Shown: piece after piece, positions 32,415 to 44,148 of the stretch
Layout: every line of letters starts with the position of its first letter
How positions within the stretch are numbered: position 1 is the stretch's first letter
Assembly: GCA_914767885.1 (NCBI GenBank)
Contig: CAJZBQ010000053.1
Location: forward strand, 124,001 to 188,000
Direction of reading: 5' to 3'
Origin: Blepharisma stoltei
Lineage: Eukaryota > Ciliophora > Heterotrichea > Heterotrichida > Blepharismidae
Length of the DNA: 64,000 nucleotides
Notes under the pieces: generated by a model
The model's input: the letters and a program-made list of their open reading frames with translations, nothing else
The model's database searches: none
What the model was told of the DNA's origin: nothing
Translations under genes and position numbers: made by a program

Positions 32415-33647
32415 TTATTCTGCTATAATAAATGACCAAGAGAACTCAGGAACTATATCTCCAGGTTTGCTCAATGTTCGTAAAGCATAAGAAAATTCAA
32501 TTTTTCCATAAGGATTATTCCATTGAACTCCAACCCCACACGACCCTCTAATCTGATTTTTTGCGAGTTCTTTATCACGAATTGTCTTAATTACTTCTGG
32601 ATATAACACATTTCCATATAAGAAAGGAATAAACTTTCCAATTCTTCCAAATGCAGGCGTATTATAATATAATAACTTCGCCTCAAGATTAAGAGTCGAT
32701 GAGCTTCCTAATGGATTTTCTTTCAAAAAATCAAATCCTTTTACAAACTTAGTTTTATATCTATCATTAACCTGTGCTTTTCATTCAAAAAGTGACCCAA
32801 ATAATAAAGACGTTTGAAGTGAAAGATTTGGGGTAATTTGGAAGTACTTAAAAAAATTACAGTCAAAGCGATAAAATTTTGTAAATTCTCCAAATGCAAC
32901 CTCATTTATACACTTACAAAATGATCCAGTATGAGGCTCATCTTTTTTATCTCTGCTATCAGAAAGGTAAGTATAAGCTAGATAATTTTTAGGTGTAACA
33001 GGCAGTTCTGTGTTCATGATATCAGAAGATGAAGGCTCAAGTGCAAAATAATTGGTCCTTATGCATCTTCCTGCTTCAAATGTATTTTTCCCATCTACTG
33101 ACTTCAAAGCGAAGCTTCCCCCATAAATATTTTCTGTCACATTTCTATCAATAACTTCGTTATGTTTTTTAACTGAATATATCCCTTCCCATTTCCCAGG
33201 ATAATAAAGTTTATCGTGATGGATGAATTCGGCTTCAAAAGTTGAAGTGTTTGGCTTGTAGCCTAAACAGAATTTTGTTAAGTCAGCTTTGCCTCTTATG
33301 TTTTTAAGGACAGCAGAGATAACCCCTTTGCCACCTTCTGTATTGGGCAATAAATTTAAATCCATACCCCACCAAGGAGAGTCTTTTAATGAAAAAGTAA
33401 CTAAGGCTGAGTCTGTGATAGGACCTGGAAGGACAAGAATGTCACAGCTTCTATAGACACCGAGAGCTTTAAGCCTTTCTGTAGTTATTTTGATGTTTTG
33501 ATTGAGCTCAGAGACTGTGCTTGATCTTGAAATTTGCTGCGCATAATTTTTAAGTAGAACTTTTTCAGTGGAAGTTCCATGGAATTCTACTTCGACGCCT
33601 ACGATAGGGTTTTCCTTGAAGTCTTCTAGACTTGTAGGCTTGTCCAT
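32415..33647 (-). CDS. SAM50: SAM50/TOB55 mitochondrial outer-membrane assembly protein
   Basis: 410 residues, single exon. Core of the SAM complex that folds beta-barrels into the mitochondrial outer membrane. A POTRA-like N-terminal domain (residues about 15-100, with KNYAQQISRSSTVSELN and ERLKALGVYRSCDILVLPG) is followed by alternating polar/aromatic strands typical of a 16-strand barrel. The C-terminus NQIRGSCGVGVQWNNPYGKIEFSYA matches the conserved Sam50/BamA ending. One TGA Trp follows SLLFGSLFE. Confidence 0.88.
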
Positions 33648-33776
33648 TTACCTTTATTAATTTCTTAATGTTAAAAATAGAATATTTTTGTTCATTATAT
33701 AAGATATGTACATTTGTCCTTTTATATTAAAATAAATTAAGCACATTTAGGGTTTTACAAAAATATTTTTTATTGA

Positions 33777-34607
33777 TTAACTCCTTGCAGTATTATATGA
33801 TCCACACTCAGGGCACTTCATGCCTAAAAAATGGAATTTTACAGTTGATCTCCTACATAGATTTTACTTTAAACAGTCATTACACAAGATGGAAAACTCC
33901 AAATCTGTATACTCTTCAGGCATTTCATTCTGTGCAATTTCTTCATCCAATTCTTGATAAACCATTGACATATCAACTACAGTTTTAAGACATAAAGGAC
34001 AATTATAGCATTTATTCTTAATCATTTCTTTCAAGCACTTTCTATGAATGAAATGACCACACTTCATAGAAATCGTCTGTTCTCTGCTTGTAAACATATC
34101 TTCTTGACAAACTGCGCAATTTGCTTTCAACATTCCAGGCCTGCAGGTATGAGCATCTATTAAGGCGATTCCAAGGCAAGCTTCACAAGTATCACAATGG
34201 AAATAATTTTCTTTTGGCCCAACTCTACATATTCCGCATTTTTCACAGTGATAAATCTGCTTACTTAAATTACTATTCTATTTAGAATGATTTGAAATTT
34301 TAAAGAATTTTAATTACAAAGGCATATAGGCTGTTTAAATAAGCATATCATATAAGTGGCAAATTGAACAAAAATAAGCTCCCATGCAGATTCCACAATT
34401 TTGACAAGATTGCTCGAGTGTTTGGATATAAGAGCAATGCCGACAGCGAACTCGAATTGTATCGGATCTAGCCATTCGATGAGCCTTCTTAATGTCTTTC
34501 TCGTCCTCAAACTTTACTTTATCATGACAAAATTTGCAGGGGAAAAATTCTTGGCAGCAAGCAGCAAGGTAATCACATTCTCTGTCATAATGAGTGCACG
34601 GATCCAT
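33777..34607 (-). CDS. RCHY1: RCHY1/PIRH2-like CHY-RING ubiquitin ligase
   Basis: Pieces 34607-34342 and 34263-33777 minus a 15-nt intron (33853-33867) sum to 738 nt (245 residues). N-terminal CHY zinc finger (CTHYDRECDYLAACCQEFF, FCHDKV, VRCRHCSYIQ, CQNCGICMGAYFCSICHLYD), then the CTCHY finger (YHCEKCGICRVG, HCDTCEACLG), RING (CAVCQEDMF, MKCGHFIHRKCL, CPLC) and the C-terminal zinc ribbon (NDC, HFLGMKCPECGSYNTA). The last 20 residues appear only after the intron is removed. E3 ligase role follows from the RING. Order and length match the family exactly. Confidence 0.93.
34264..34341. mobile_element. short unique IES in RCHY1 (78 bp)
   Basis: Bounded by TA (34262-34263, 34340-34341). Almost pure A/T with stops in frame. 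Removal joins CHLYDMLKQIYHCEKC. Confidence 0.82.
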
Positions 34608-36038
34608 TATTTTATTTAAGTATTTCTCTTTATTTTTGAACTAAAAATGGTTGGTTTTAGACTTTATATCATTTAAAATCTCTTATTTTTTATAATAAAT
34701 CATATTCCGCCAAAATTGATATTTAGAAAATATACAAAAAAGGCATACAAGGAAAGAGATTTGAGCTGTTAGCAAAAATAATAAAATATAATTTTCATTC
34801 CAGCAATAAAGTCAGATTTTTATTATTAAATCTATCAAAATGTATTGAATCTTTCAGCATTGAAATTTCCAATAAAAATTATTCATAATTTTGAAGACGT
34901 ACTATTGGCTTTTATATAATAAATACTTACTACCTCCTCTGTGAGAATTAATTTATTTTTTTAAAATTTATATAGAAAATTTTTTTTCTTCAAAATTGTA
35001 AATTCTTTTAAAAGAATTAAACTATCCATGAACAAGGAAAAACAATCTGCTCACAAAGGGAGGGAGCTAGTAAAATATCAAAAGACTGTTACAAACGGAC
35101 TCTAGGAAAATCAGTATAAAGATTCAAATTTAAAAATTTAAATGGCAAATAATTCTAAGTTTTCAAAGAGAATAATGATATTTTGGATAAAATTCATAGG
35201 TTGGAATATATTGAAAAGGCATGAACGATGCGAAATGGAGTCTATTAAATATGAAATTTGATTTGGAATTTATTAAAAGAAGTATTGAGGAAATGAACAT
35301 AAATAAAATATATAATTAATAGTAATTAGTAGTGATTAAATATTAAATTAATTTGCATAAGGTAAAGCTAAAAGATAGAATAAACTGGAATATTTAAATT
35401 CTTAATTTCTGACACTCGACATAATATTTAAGGACCTATCAGAATATTTTCACCAGTTCACCAAATCCATTATTCTATAATTAGCTTAATATTTAACTTG
35501 TTTACAGTATGCAACACTTATAATAATTACTTCTATTGGTCATTTGCACCGATACCTACTTATTGCATAACTCTTGCAATTCATACTTCCAGGTAGGTAA
35601 CATTTCTCAATCACATTCAAATCATTCTGATGATCTGGATGTGCTTAAAAGAGATTGACCACTTAAAGAATATCTTCTACTGTTGTATATAATATTTCAC
35701 TATTTAAAACTTCATCAAAAATATTATTATAATTATTCCCCAACTTCTCGCCAATGATCTGTCAAATTATTTTCGTAAATTTTATATCAATACAATTCCA
35801 GCAAAATGATACCCTTATTTACCTAAATACTAGCTGCTGCTAATCATGCAGAAATCACAAAAAATCCCAATAAAAAGTTCTGACCAAAAATGGTTATGCA
35901 TGATCTTTCCAATTCCTCTCCTTCATCAAACCATATTTTTCTTTGCTTATAATTTTTATAATCTCCTTCACTTTACTTATCTTTACTTAATTTCTGCCAT
36001 TGAAACCTCAAATTTAAGAATAAAAATCCCGATTACAA
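34608..36038. other. 1.4-kb gap: a degenerate MITE and an unresolved coding-like stretch
   Basis: A short MITE lies at 34932-35069. At about 35500-35800 the minus strand has protein-like runs in changing frames (IIGEKLGNNYNNIFDEVLN, EWFECDWEMLPTWKYELQE). They might be a small spliced or IES-bearing gene that I could not assemble. A plus-strand ORF entering the INO1 start is judged a shadow. Confidence 0.35.
34932..35069. mobile_element. short degenerate MITE
   Basis: About 138 bp with ends CTACCTCCTCTGTGAGA and CTGCTCACAAAGGGAGGGAG. Most of the core is deleted. TA occurs near both edges. Confidence 0.6.
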
Positions 36039-38732
36039 ATGTCTGGAATAGGATTCGTAGGAGAGCCTATAATAGTTGATAGTGGGAACGTTGAGTACAG
36101 CAAAGATGAGATCATTTCTCGTTACGAGTACCGTGAAGCCAGAGTTGTTGGTAACCGTGTGACTCCTCTGAACGAGAACCTTATTTTTAAAACTCAAAGA
36201 CACGTTCCTAAGACAGGCGTCCTCCTGGTCGGATGGGGTGGCAACAATGGCACGACTTTGACAGCAGGAATACTAGCGAACAAGCTCAAAACGACATGGA
36301 TGACTAAAGAAGGCGAACATCATTCAAATTTCCTAGGTAGCATCTGCCGTTCAGTTACCATGAGGGTAGGTATTGACCACAATCTGCAGCCTGTCTACGC
36401 CCCTCTCTTCAACGTAATCCCTATACTTGACCCTGTAGACTTAGAGATCTGGGGATGGGACATTTCTAGCATGAACATTGCAGACGCCATGAATAGAGCC
36501 AAAGTTTTGGACTACGACCTTCAAAGAAAGCTTTATCCTGAACTCAAAGATATGGTACCTTGGCCATCTGTGTACTCTGAAGACTTTATAGCTGCAAATC
36601 AGTGCGATAGGGCAGATAACATCATTCGTGGAAACAAGCAAGAACAATTAGACTTAACTTAACTTAACTTAAATTAGAGGGAGGCGTCTGCCATATTGGT
36701 TTCGCAGTCACCAAGGACCTTCCCATACGGGTGGTTCATCCGCTTTGCGCCGTCTTCAGCTTCGCCTTGATTATGATTTGCCGGGCAAGTGTTCGGCTCT
36801 AACACTGCCTTTCTTCTACTTCAGCGCCTGATGCCATGGCACTTCTGAAGTGTGGGTCCTGCTTCGTACGTCTCCTCCTTCCCTTGTCGGGTTCAGTGTT
36901 GAGTAGGCGGACTATGGACTTCTGCGGCTGCTGCATGGTCACGAGGTTGGCTATCCAAAAATCCAAAAAAATGGAATTTCTGGCCGATCTCTCGGCAAAA
37001 AGGAAAAGTCTAGATCCCGGGATGTAACGTCCGGCTTCACGCTAGGCAGTTGCCCGATTGGTCTGGGTATTACCTACAGACTTAGCTGGGCTTGCCCTTT
37101 CCAAATCTAAACCCTCCTTTCCCTCGAGGTAAAACCCCAACCCTGGAATCGGACTAGGGCTAGGGCTCTGTGCATTACCAGAATTGCTTACCTAGCATTG
37201 CCGTCCATTTTTAGATTGGTAAAACTTTGTCGGATATAATTAAAATATGTGCTCGGAAGCTGCGTGGCCGGAGGCCATGCTAGGTGGAGACGCCATATTT
37301 TAATTATCAAGAACAATTAGACACTTTGAGACAAAACATCAGGGACTTCAAACAGCAAAGAGGCATTGAAAAGGTTATTGTATTATGGACAGCTAACACC
37401 GAGAGATATGCAGAAATTAGAGCAGGCCTTAATGATACCGCCGATAACCTTTTGGGATCAATTGAAGCCAATGAAGCAGAAATTGCACCATCGACACTCT
37501 TTGCAGTGGCTAGTATTTTGGAAGGGTGCACTTATATTAACGGATCACCACAAAATACTTTTATACCTGGCGTGATTGAACTTGCAGAAAGACACCAAAT
37601 ACTTATAGCTGGGGATGATTTCAAAACTGGCCAAACTAAGATTAAGATAAGCCGTTCGCACTTGCAGGGCTGGGTATTTCCACCCATACACGCTCATCGC
37701 TCCCGAGGAGCCCCGGCGTACACCCTCCTTGTTACCGCAAACAAGGGATTCGCACAACCAGTCTTGACTTCCATGGCTTCTGGAGCCTAAGGGCCAACCA
37801 CCTGGGTCGAAACTCCCAGTTTCTCGTTGGACAAATGCCATCTCTTGAGTCCTGCTCGAGGAAGTTAGCCTCCCCTCGGGACTGTCGCCGATCTTGTCCT
37901 TTCCAATGGTTGTTCTGGAGGTAAAAGCCCGAGTCCCACGGATTAGCTCCATAGGGCCCGAGTAAAACCTAGCCCGACATACACAAAGGGTTTCCGGCTT
38001 CTTTCCACCTAATTCGCCAACACTGGGCCTTTGCCTGCTGCTGTTGAGGAAATAGGGTCGAGAGGTCTGGTGGCACGTCATCGCCATTTTTATATATATG
38101 GCCAAACTAAGATAAAGACTGTGCTCTCAGACTTTTTAATCAATTCTGGGCTCAAGCTATGCTCAATTGTCAGCTACAATCACTTAGGCAATAACGATGG
38201 GAAAAATCTCAGCGCCCCTAAGACATTCAGATCTAAAGAAATTTCCAAAAGTGGAGTCATCGACGACGTCATTTGCGCCAATAGACTTATTTACGGAGAA
38301 AATGAGCATCCAGACCACTGCGTTGTAATCAAATATGTCCCTTACGTAGGAGATAGTAAAAGAGCTATGGACGAGTATACAAGTGAAATTTTCATGGGAG
38401 GAAGAAACACAATAGTCCTGCATAACACTTGTGAAGACTCGCTTCTGGCTGCCCCGATTATTATGGATCTTATTCTTCTCGCTGAACTCTGCACAAGAAT
38501 ACAAATAAAAAGAGTAGAAGATGAAGAATTTTCAAGGATGCACCCAATTTTGAGCATTTTAAGCTTCTTGTTGAAGTCTCCTCAAGTGCCTGAAGGATCT
38601 CCTGTTGTGCACTCTTTGTTTAATCAGAGATACTCGATCACCAACTTTATTAGAGCACTTGTTGGACTTCCTCCAGAAACTTTCATGCTACTTGAACACA
38701 AGATTCCTTCTTTGCAAAACCATGCATCATAA
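36039..38732 (+). CDS. INO1: myo-inositol-3-phosphate synthase with two IESs
   Basis: Converts glucose 6-phosphate to inositol 3-phosphate using NAD; first step of inositol synthesis. Pieces 36039-36653, 37323-37642 and 38114-38732 sum to 1554 nt (517 residues), the usual length. Motifs: [17 protein letters not shown] (NAD site), [96 protein letters not shown] and EDSLLAAPI. The second IES lies inside the GQTKIK-TVL motif. More G/C-rich than its neighbours, which fits a highly expressed gene. Confidence 0.95.
36654..37322 (-). mobile_element. IES in INO1: retroposon family E (inverted)
   Basis: 669 bp between CAAGAACAATTAGAC repeats (36639-36653, 37308-37322). On the reverse strand it starts ATAATTAAAATATGGCGTC with the GC hairpin and ends in a TTAAG repeat tail. 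Shares long stretches with 43351-43910 (GCAATTCTGGTA, CCTAGCCCTAGTC, TAGCGTGAA..CGTTAC). ORFs inside are not conserved. Confidence 0.87.
37643..38113 (-). mobile_element. IES in INO1: retroposon family A (inverted)
   Basis: 471 bp between TGGCCAAACTAAGAT repeats (37628-37642, 38099-38113). Its reverse strand aligns along its whole length with 1440-1921, so the two share a recent ancestor. The tail is TTAAGATAA-like. Confidence 0.9.
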
Positions 38733-39288
38733 GATAAGCTTTCTTTAAAAAATATTGAAAATAAAATTATTAGCAATTATAAAATTAATATCCAAAAGTT
38801 ATCTTTTATTTAGTTTAATGAAGACTACAGCGATTTGTAAGCTAATATAAATTGCTTGAGAGCAGTGATCATAGCCATACAATATAATAAAGTCATATTT
38901 AAATAATCAAAATAGAAATTAATTGATGATATTATTATCTTTTACAAGTTTTAATTCATTAAATAGGCTAGAGAAGATCAAGATGCTGAACGGTTCTTAA
39001 TACTATAAATGAACTCAAATTATAAAGTAAAAAGTATTCCTTGCAATTTCTAAATTTTGTTTACTATTTGTCCTTTTATTTATTTTCTTTTTAAGACTCT
39101 TTTAATAGATATAGTTCATTTTCTTTTTAAATTTGTTTTTGGGAATTTTATGCTGAGTTTCTTTAATAAGGAACTCTTCTCAATGCATAAGCTTCAGTCC
39201 ATAGTAATTTGATAAAAAGTCTGCTATGAAAAAATGTCTATTTCCCTTTAATTTTTATAGCTAAAAAGATTGCCATATTATTTCGGTT
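38733..39288. other. AT-rich intergenic region
   Basis: Follows INO1 and precedes CFAP20 on the same strand. I see no ORF, MITE end or hairpin worth calling. Confidence 0.4.
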
Positions 39289-40248
39289 ATGTTCAAAAAC
39301 ACATTTCAGTCTGGCTTCTTATCAATTCTCTATAGCATTGGAAGCAAGCCATTGCAGATTTGGGACAAGAGTGTAAGAAACGGCCATATAAAGCGTATTA
39401 CAGACTCCGATATTCAAAGTTCAGTGCTAGAAATAATGGGCACAAACGTAAGCACAACATTTATCACATGTCCAGCAGATCCGAATCAAACCTTAGGTAT
39501 AAAACTACCTTTCTTAGTCATGATCATTAAGAATCTCAAAAAGTACTTCACATTTGAAGTCCAAGTACTTGATGACAAAAGCATCCCTCTGCTGGTGGAC
39601 TTTGCCTCTTCTTAAAAAGCTTTTTTCCCTTCTAGCATGGCTTTTTTCCCGTTGCATATCTGACTATGGGTTCCCTGCAGATGGCCAAGGCAGCATGACT
39701 GGTGCAGAATCCACTTATGCTGAAAAGGAGCAAGTGGTGAGTAAGTCTCGAACCTATTGACTCTAACGGCATTGGCCGTTCACGTGCCATCAGCAACAAC
39801 CAGAGAGGAGGACTTTGGAACTGGAGGATGTGAACCGGACAGTGACTCTGGCCGTAGCTAAGCTGCCTTGCAACGGCATCGGATAAGCTCGATTAAATCA
39901 GATAGGTATACTGACCAGAATTCTGATCTGAAATTAAGTAACTATAACTATAAAGATGACAAAAACATCCGAAGACGATTCAGGGCATCCAACTATCAAA
40001 GCACCACACGAGTAAAGCCATTCATATGCACCATGCCAATGAGGCTTGACGAAGGATGGAACCAAATCCAATTCAACTTATCAGATTTCACAAGAAGAGC
40101 TTATGGGACGAACTATATAGAAACTTTAAGGGTGCAAATACATGCCAACTGCAGAATGAGAAGAATTTATTTCTCTGACAGACTCTACTCAGAAGAAGAA
40201 CTGCCGCCAGAGTTCAAATTGTTTTTACCACTCCAGAAGCAAGCTTAA
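39289..40248 (+). CDS. CFAP20: CFAP20/BUG22 ciliary inner-junction protein
   Basis: Pieces 39289-39586 and 39971-40248 sum to 576 nt (191 residues), the normal length. Extremely conserved: [38 protein letters not shown]-type [10 protein letters not shown] then [39 protein letters not shown] and [18 protein letters not shown]. It is part of the inner junction of ciliary doublet microtubules. The IES falls between DDK and the RRRFRASN block. There is a strong match on both sides and no in-frame TGA. Confidence 0.96.
39587..39970 (+). mobile_element. IES in CFAP20: SINE-like retroposon, family G
   Basis: 384 bp flanked by GATGACAAAAGCATCC (39571-39586) and GATGACAAAAACATCC (39955-39970), 15 of 16 matching. 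It has a GC-rich body, an AACTATAACTATAAA tail and CTAGCATGGC near its start. No second copy in this window. Confidence 0.85.
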
Positions 40249-40268
40249 ATATTTAATTGCTAATTTGA

Positions 40269-40648
40269 CTAATCTTCGGCTTGATATGAGCGCTTTGACT
40301 TGGGATTGTGAGCGCGATAATAAATTTGAGGTTGAGCCTGTGTCTTTACGATATTTAACTTATAGAAGGGCTGAGATAAGGTATCTATTTTGCTAAATCA
40401 TCCTTTTTGAATGAGAAACCTAAGAAATCGATAGAGATTGACCGCTTCTTCAGGCCAAATTGAATTATTAAGAGATTCATATGTTGAAGCCACTTAGCTT
40501 TGCTCTTGATATTGCACGTAGCAATGCTCTTTGATATTATCTATCTAAAAATATTGAGCATGCTCCTCCAGCTTCGCTTTCAGTTGATTTACTGTAAACA
40601 GTCTCTTTACAAAGTTTATAACAAGAACGCAGTTCGAGGCATTTTCAT
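40269..40648 (-). CDS. probable small gene (LYR-like motif), one 72-bp IES, start unresolved
   Basis: Minus strand. Removing a TA-bounded 72-bp segment (40482-40553) joins KLEEHAQY to ESLNNSIWPEEAVNLYRF in frame and deletes both internal stops. The frame then runs LRFLIQKGWFSK, QPFYKLNIVKTQ, YYRAHNPKSKRSYQAED to TAG 40269. A 16-nt GT..AG intron at 40577-40592 links CKETVY upstream. The ATG at 40648 (MKMPRTAFLL) is one frame off, so the first exon is uncertain. LYR near the middle is suggestive only. Confidence 0.5.
40482..40553. mobile_element. short IES, 72 bp (tentative)
   Basis: Bounded by TA (40480-40481, 40552-40553). It carries the TAG and TAA that interrupt the minus-strand frame. Same length class as the coronin IESs. 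Confidence 0.55.
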
Positions 40649-40736
40649 ATAAAAATAATTATTTGCCTTAAAATTTCAAAATTTTGTATTTAATTGCGTA
40701 ACAAAAACCAGGTGAAGGCTCATTCTCTTATAAAAT

Positions 40737-42231
40737 ATGGTGTCAGTGGTTAGAGTGTCTAAGTTCAGACATGTCTTTGGTGAAGAATTACAAGAAAAAT
40801 TTGAAGACTTAAGGCCAAGCACACTTTCTTCAGAAAGCACTCTAATCAAGTCCAATGGCACAAATATAGTATTTCCTTGGGAATCGGGTGGGGCTGGCGT
40901 TTTAGCTGTATTTGCGATGTCGGAGATAGGCCGAATTGCTCCAAGTCACCCTTTTATCAGAGGCCATGCCGGGAATATTTTGGACTATGAGTTTAATCCT
41001 TTCAATGACTTTCAGTTATTATCATTATTTATATTGAATAATTAATTTTTCTTGTAAAATTTATTATTGAGTACTATTTAACCTAAAAAGGATAAGTTGC
41101 GGCGATGATGCAACGTTAAAGTTATGGGATATCCCAGAAGGAGGACTAACTGCCGATATCACAGTCCCCAGAGTTTCGTTATCAGGCCACGGAAAAAAAG
41201 TTAGCCTTCTAAATTTCCATCCTTCAGCTGCATTTTTGTGTGCAAGTGCATCATTTGATAAAACAATCAAAGTGTGGAATATTGAAAATGGGAGCCCAGC
41301 CCTTGAAATTTCAAATATTAATGAAATTATCCTTTCCCTACAGTGGAGTCCTATAGGCAGATCGATAGGTTATACAACAAGAGATAAGTATGCAAAGGTC
41401 TCTGACCCAAGAATTGGAAGAAATGTAATAGAAGTTCTAGCTCATGAAGGCTCAAAACCAAGTAAACTAATTTCAATAAATAAACCTTCTATAAATTTTC
41501 TATCAAAAATCTGCAAATTCATAATAAAATGATATAAAATGGGTTGGATTGATGAAGACACCATCGTAACCTGTGGCTTCTCCAAGATGAATGACAGGCA
41601 GCTTTCAGTCTGGGATTTGAGGAATTCCCAAAAAATCAAGACCATAAACATTGACCAAGGATCAGGAGTCTTGTACCCATTTTACGACTCTGACACCAAA
41701 ATCCTCTTTGTCGCTGGTAAAGGTGACGGAAATATCCGCTATTACGAAATTGTAGGAGACGACCAATATATGTATTATGTTGAAGCTTTTAGGTCAAATA
41801 TCCCTTGCAGAGGGATCAGTTTTATTCCAAAGCGAAAAGTTGACGCAGATTCCTGCGAAATTATGAAGGCTGTCAAGTTGACTAATAACACTGTAGATTT
41901 AGTAAGCTTTAAAGTACCTAGGCGTGTAGAATCGTTCCAAGACGATATTTATCCGGACTGCATCTCTGGAGAGCCTGCAATGAGCTCATCTGAATGGCTT
42001 AGCGGGACTGATAGAGAGCCTAGGAGAGCTCCAATTAAACAAATTGACAGTTCACCTGCAAGGGTTGAATTGCATGTCCAGCCCCACTCGCCTGCACCTG
42101 TGCAACATGGCCAGAAGAGCGTTAAGGATTATGAAAAAGAGCTAAATGAAGCTAAAGCGACGATTAAAATGCAGCAACAAAGGATTGCTGAGTTAGAGGC
42201 TCAGTTGGAGTCAAAAACTAAGTTAGAATAA
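40737..42231 (+). CDS. coronin, with two short IESs
   Basis: Actin-binding WD40 protein. Pieces 40737-41021, 41095-41464 and 41537-42231 sum to 1350 nt (449 residues). N-terminal coronin signature VRVSKFRHVFGE, then WD repeats: GHAGNILDYEFNPFNDF, DDATLKLWDIPEGGL, SFDKTIKVWNIENG, AHEGSKPSKMGWIDEDTIV, GFSKMNDRQLSVWDLRN and GDGNIRYYEI. A conserved C-terminal extension (YPDCISGEPAMSSSEWLSG) and a terminal coiled coil (KATIKMQQQRIAELEAQLES) complete it. With the 72-bp IES removed, spacing from HEG to GFS is 23 residues, equal to human coronins; with it kept, 24 extra residues would sit inside a blade. Confidence 0.93.
41022..41094. mobile_element. short unique IES in coronin (73 bp)
   Basis: Bounded by TA (41020-41021, 41093-41094). 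AT-rich, multiple stops. Removal gives DFQLLSCGDDATLKLWD. Confidence 0.87.
41465..41536. mobile_element. short in-frame IES in coronin (72 bp)
   Basis: Bounded by TA (41463-41464, 41535-41536). A multiple of three, and open if TGA is Trp, so it would not disturb a frame-based gene call. Family spacing shows it is foreign. Confidence 0.75.
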
Positions 42232-42566
42232 ATAGGCGTTATAATCACGAAGAGATCATTAATTTTTTCTATCTAAATTAAGAAATGCCACGTTACTGGC
42301 AAATAAAATGTCCCAGTATGAATTTTTTAAGAGACATATCATTGTGAATTACCATGGCAAGTTCATTTAAATGCTAAGGCCAATTTCCTATAGAAATTAA
42401 TTTATAATCAAAAATTTTTGCATTAAAAATGCCTAGAGAGCGATAAATTCGAACTATAAAATGTCAATCCTTAATAGTCAAATCTTTTATCCTTCGAAAT
42501 AGATAAAAATAGATAATTATTTAAAAATTTCGAAGTTTCATGGCGTAATTATACATTCATTTAGAA
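42232..42566. other. AT-rich intergenic region
   Basis: Between coronin and the channel gene, same strand. Nothing recognisable. Confidence 0.4.
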
Positions 42567-44095
42567 ATGAAAATAACTCCTGTCGATTCTACCATAGATG
42601 TGTCCAGAAACCAAAACCGGAACGAAAGTTTGAAATCCTTTATAGGAAAAAGCCCAGCTCGTAGAGGATATAAATTCAGGTCACCAGAAAGCACTGAAAA
42701 CCCAGAAGAGGACTACTCAAATTTCCAATCCTATATTGCTGAAGAGCTCAATGATGGAATTACTGAAAACTTGCCAAAAGGAGCTCCAAATCTGATCCGC
42801 ATAAGCCGACCATTTAGGATGAGGTGGGATTTAGTTATGATTATCATAGCTTTATACAATGCAATTTCAGCTCCTTTTGTAATTGCCTTTTATCGGCATG
42901 TTGATGAGTGGTTTTTTGCCTTGAATATTTTGCTAGATATTTTTTATTATGTTGACATAGGTGTCAATTTCTTTACAACTTATATAGCTCATACCCCTAT
43001 ATAGATTTCTTTATCGAGCGAAATGTAATGGCCTCTTGAGCGAGCAAAACAGACTCTCTCTTAAAGAGATGAGCTCAATCTCTATATCAGGAAGTGTTAA
43101 AATTAAAAAGTGCCATGTCAAAAAATGGTGACAAGTGTGAAAAAAGTTGACAAGTAAACGCGCCGATTTTAAAAATGGCTTTATTATTAATTTTAAATTT
43201 AAGATACCCAATTAGACTAAGAGCATATAATCAAGGGTCTCCAAGAGTTATTGCTTCAGTTGAGACATCTCTTAAAATCTCCAATAATTTTTGGACTTAT
43301 ACTCAATTCAAGATGGCGTCCAGTATGGATAAACTGACTTGAGATAGTAATAATTAAAATATGGCGTCTTCGTCTGGGGCATGGCCTCCCGGCCATGCAG
43401 CCTCGACTCATATTTTAATTATATCCGGCAAGGTTTTACCATTTCAGAGATGGACAGCAATGCTAGGTAAGCAATTCTGGTAGCTTTCAGAGCCTAGCCC
43501 TAGTCTATTCTCAGGGGTGGATTTTTCCTCGTGGGGAAGGAAGGTGCAGGGTTGGAAAGGGGAAGCCCAGCAAAGTCCTCTGGACCATTCGGGCAACTCC
43601 CTAGCGTGAAACTGGGCGTTACGTCCCAGGCTTTGCATTTTTCCTTTTTTTTGCCGATAGCCGACCAGAAAAATCCATTTTTTGGGTTTTTCGGAAAAGC
43701 AACCCATGTACAAGCAAGTAGCTCATCCATGAGCCGTCGAAGACGTGGACATTTGCCCTGGAAGCACCCTGGTGATCGAAGCAAGTTTGTCTCCAGCAGA
43801 CTGGTGGGCCCGATGCGACGAAAGGCGAGTGATAAACCTGGAGTTGTAACCCCGTAGTGGACGTTAAGCGATATAAATTCTAATGTAATGTAAATGACTT
43901 GAGATAGTAACTATAGAAAAATTTAAAAGTGCGGCTCCAACCCATCAAAGGTTTCTAAGAGTTATTTCTTCAGTTGAGACATCTCTCAAAATCTCTAATA
44001 ATTTTTGAACTTATGCTTGATACGAGATGGCGTCAAGTATGGAGAAGCAGAGAACGGCATCTAGTTTTATTGATACAATTTATAGATAGCATTTA

Positions 44096-44148
<53 letters not shown>

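Noticed and set aside
35846-36079. 77-codon plus-strand ORF overlapping the INO1 start
   Set aside because: It overlaps the INO1 N-terminus in another frame and has no features; INO1's own start is secure.
41470-41526. A 54- or 57-bp IES at other TA pairs in coronin
   Set aside because: Only the 72-bp removal gives the exact residue spacing of coronin family members.
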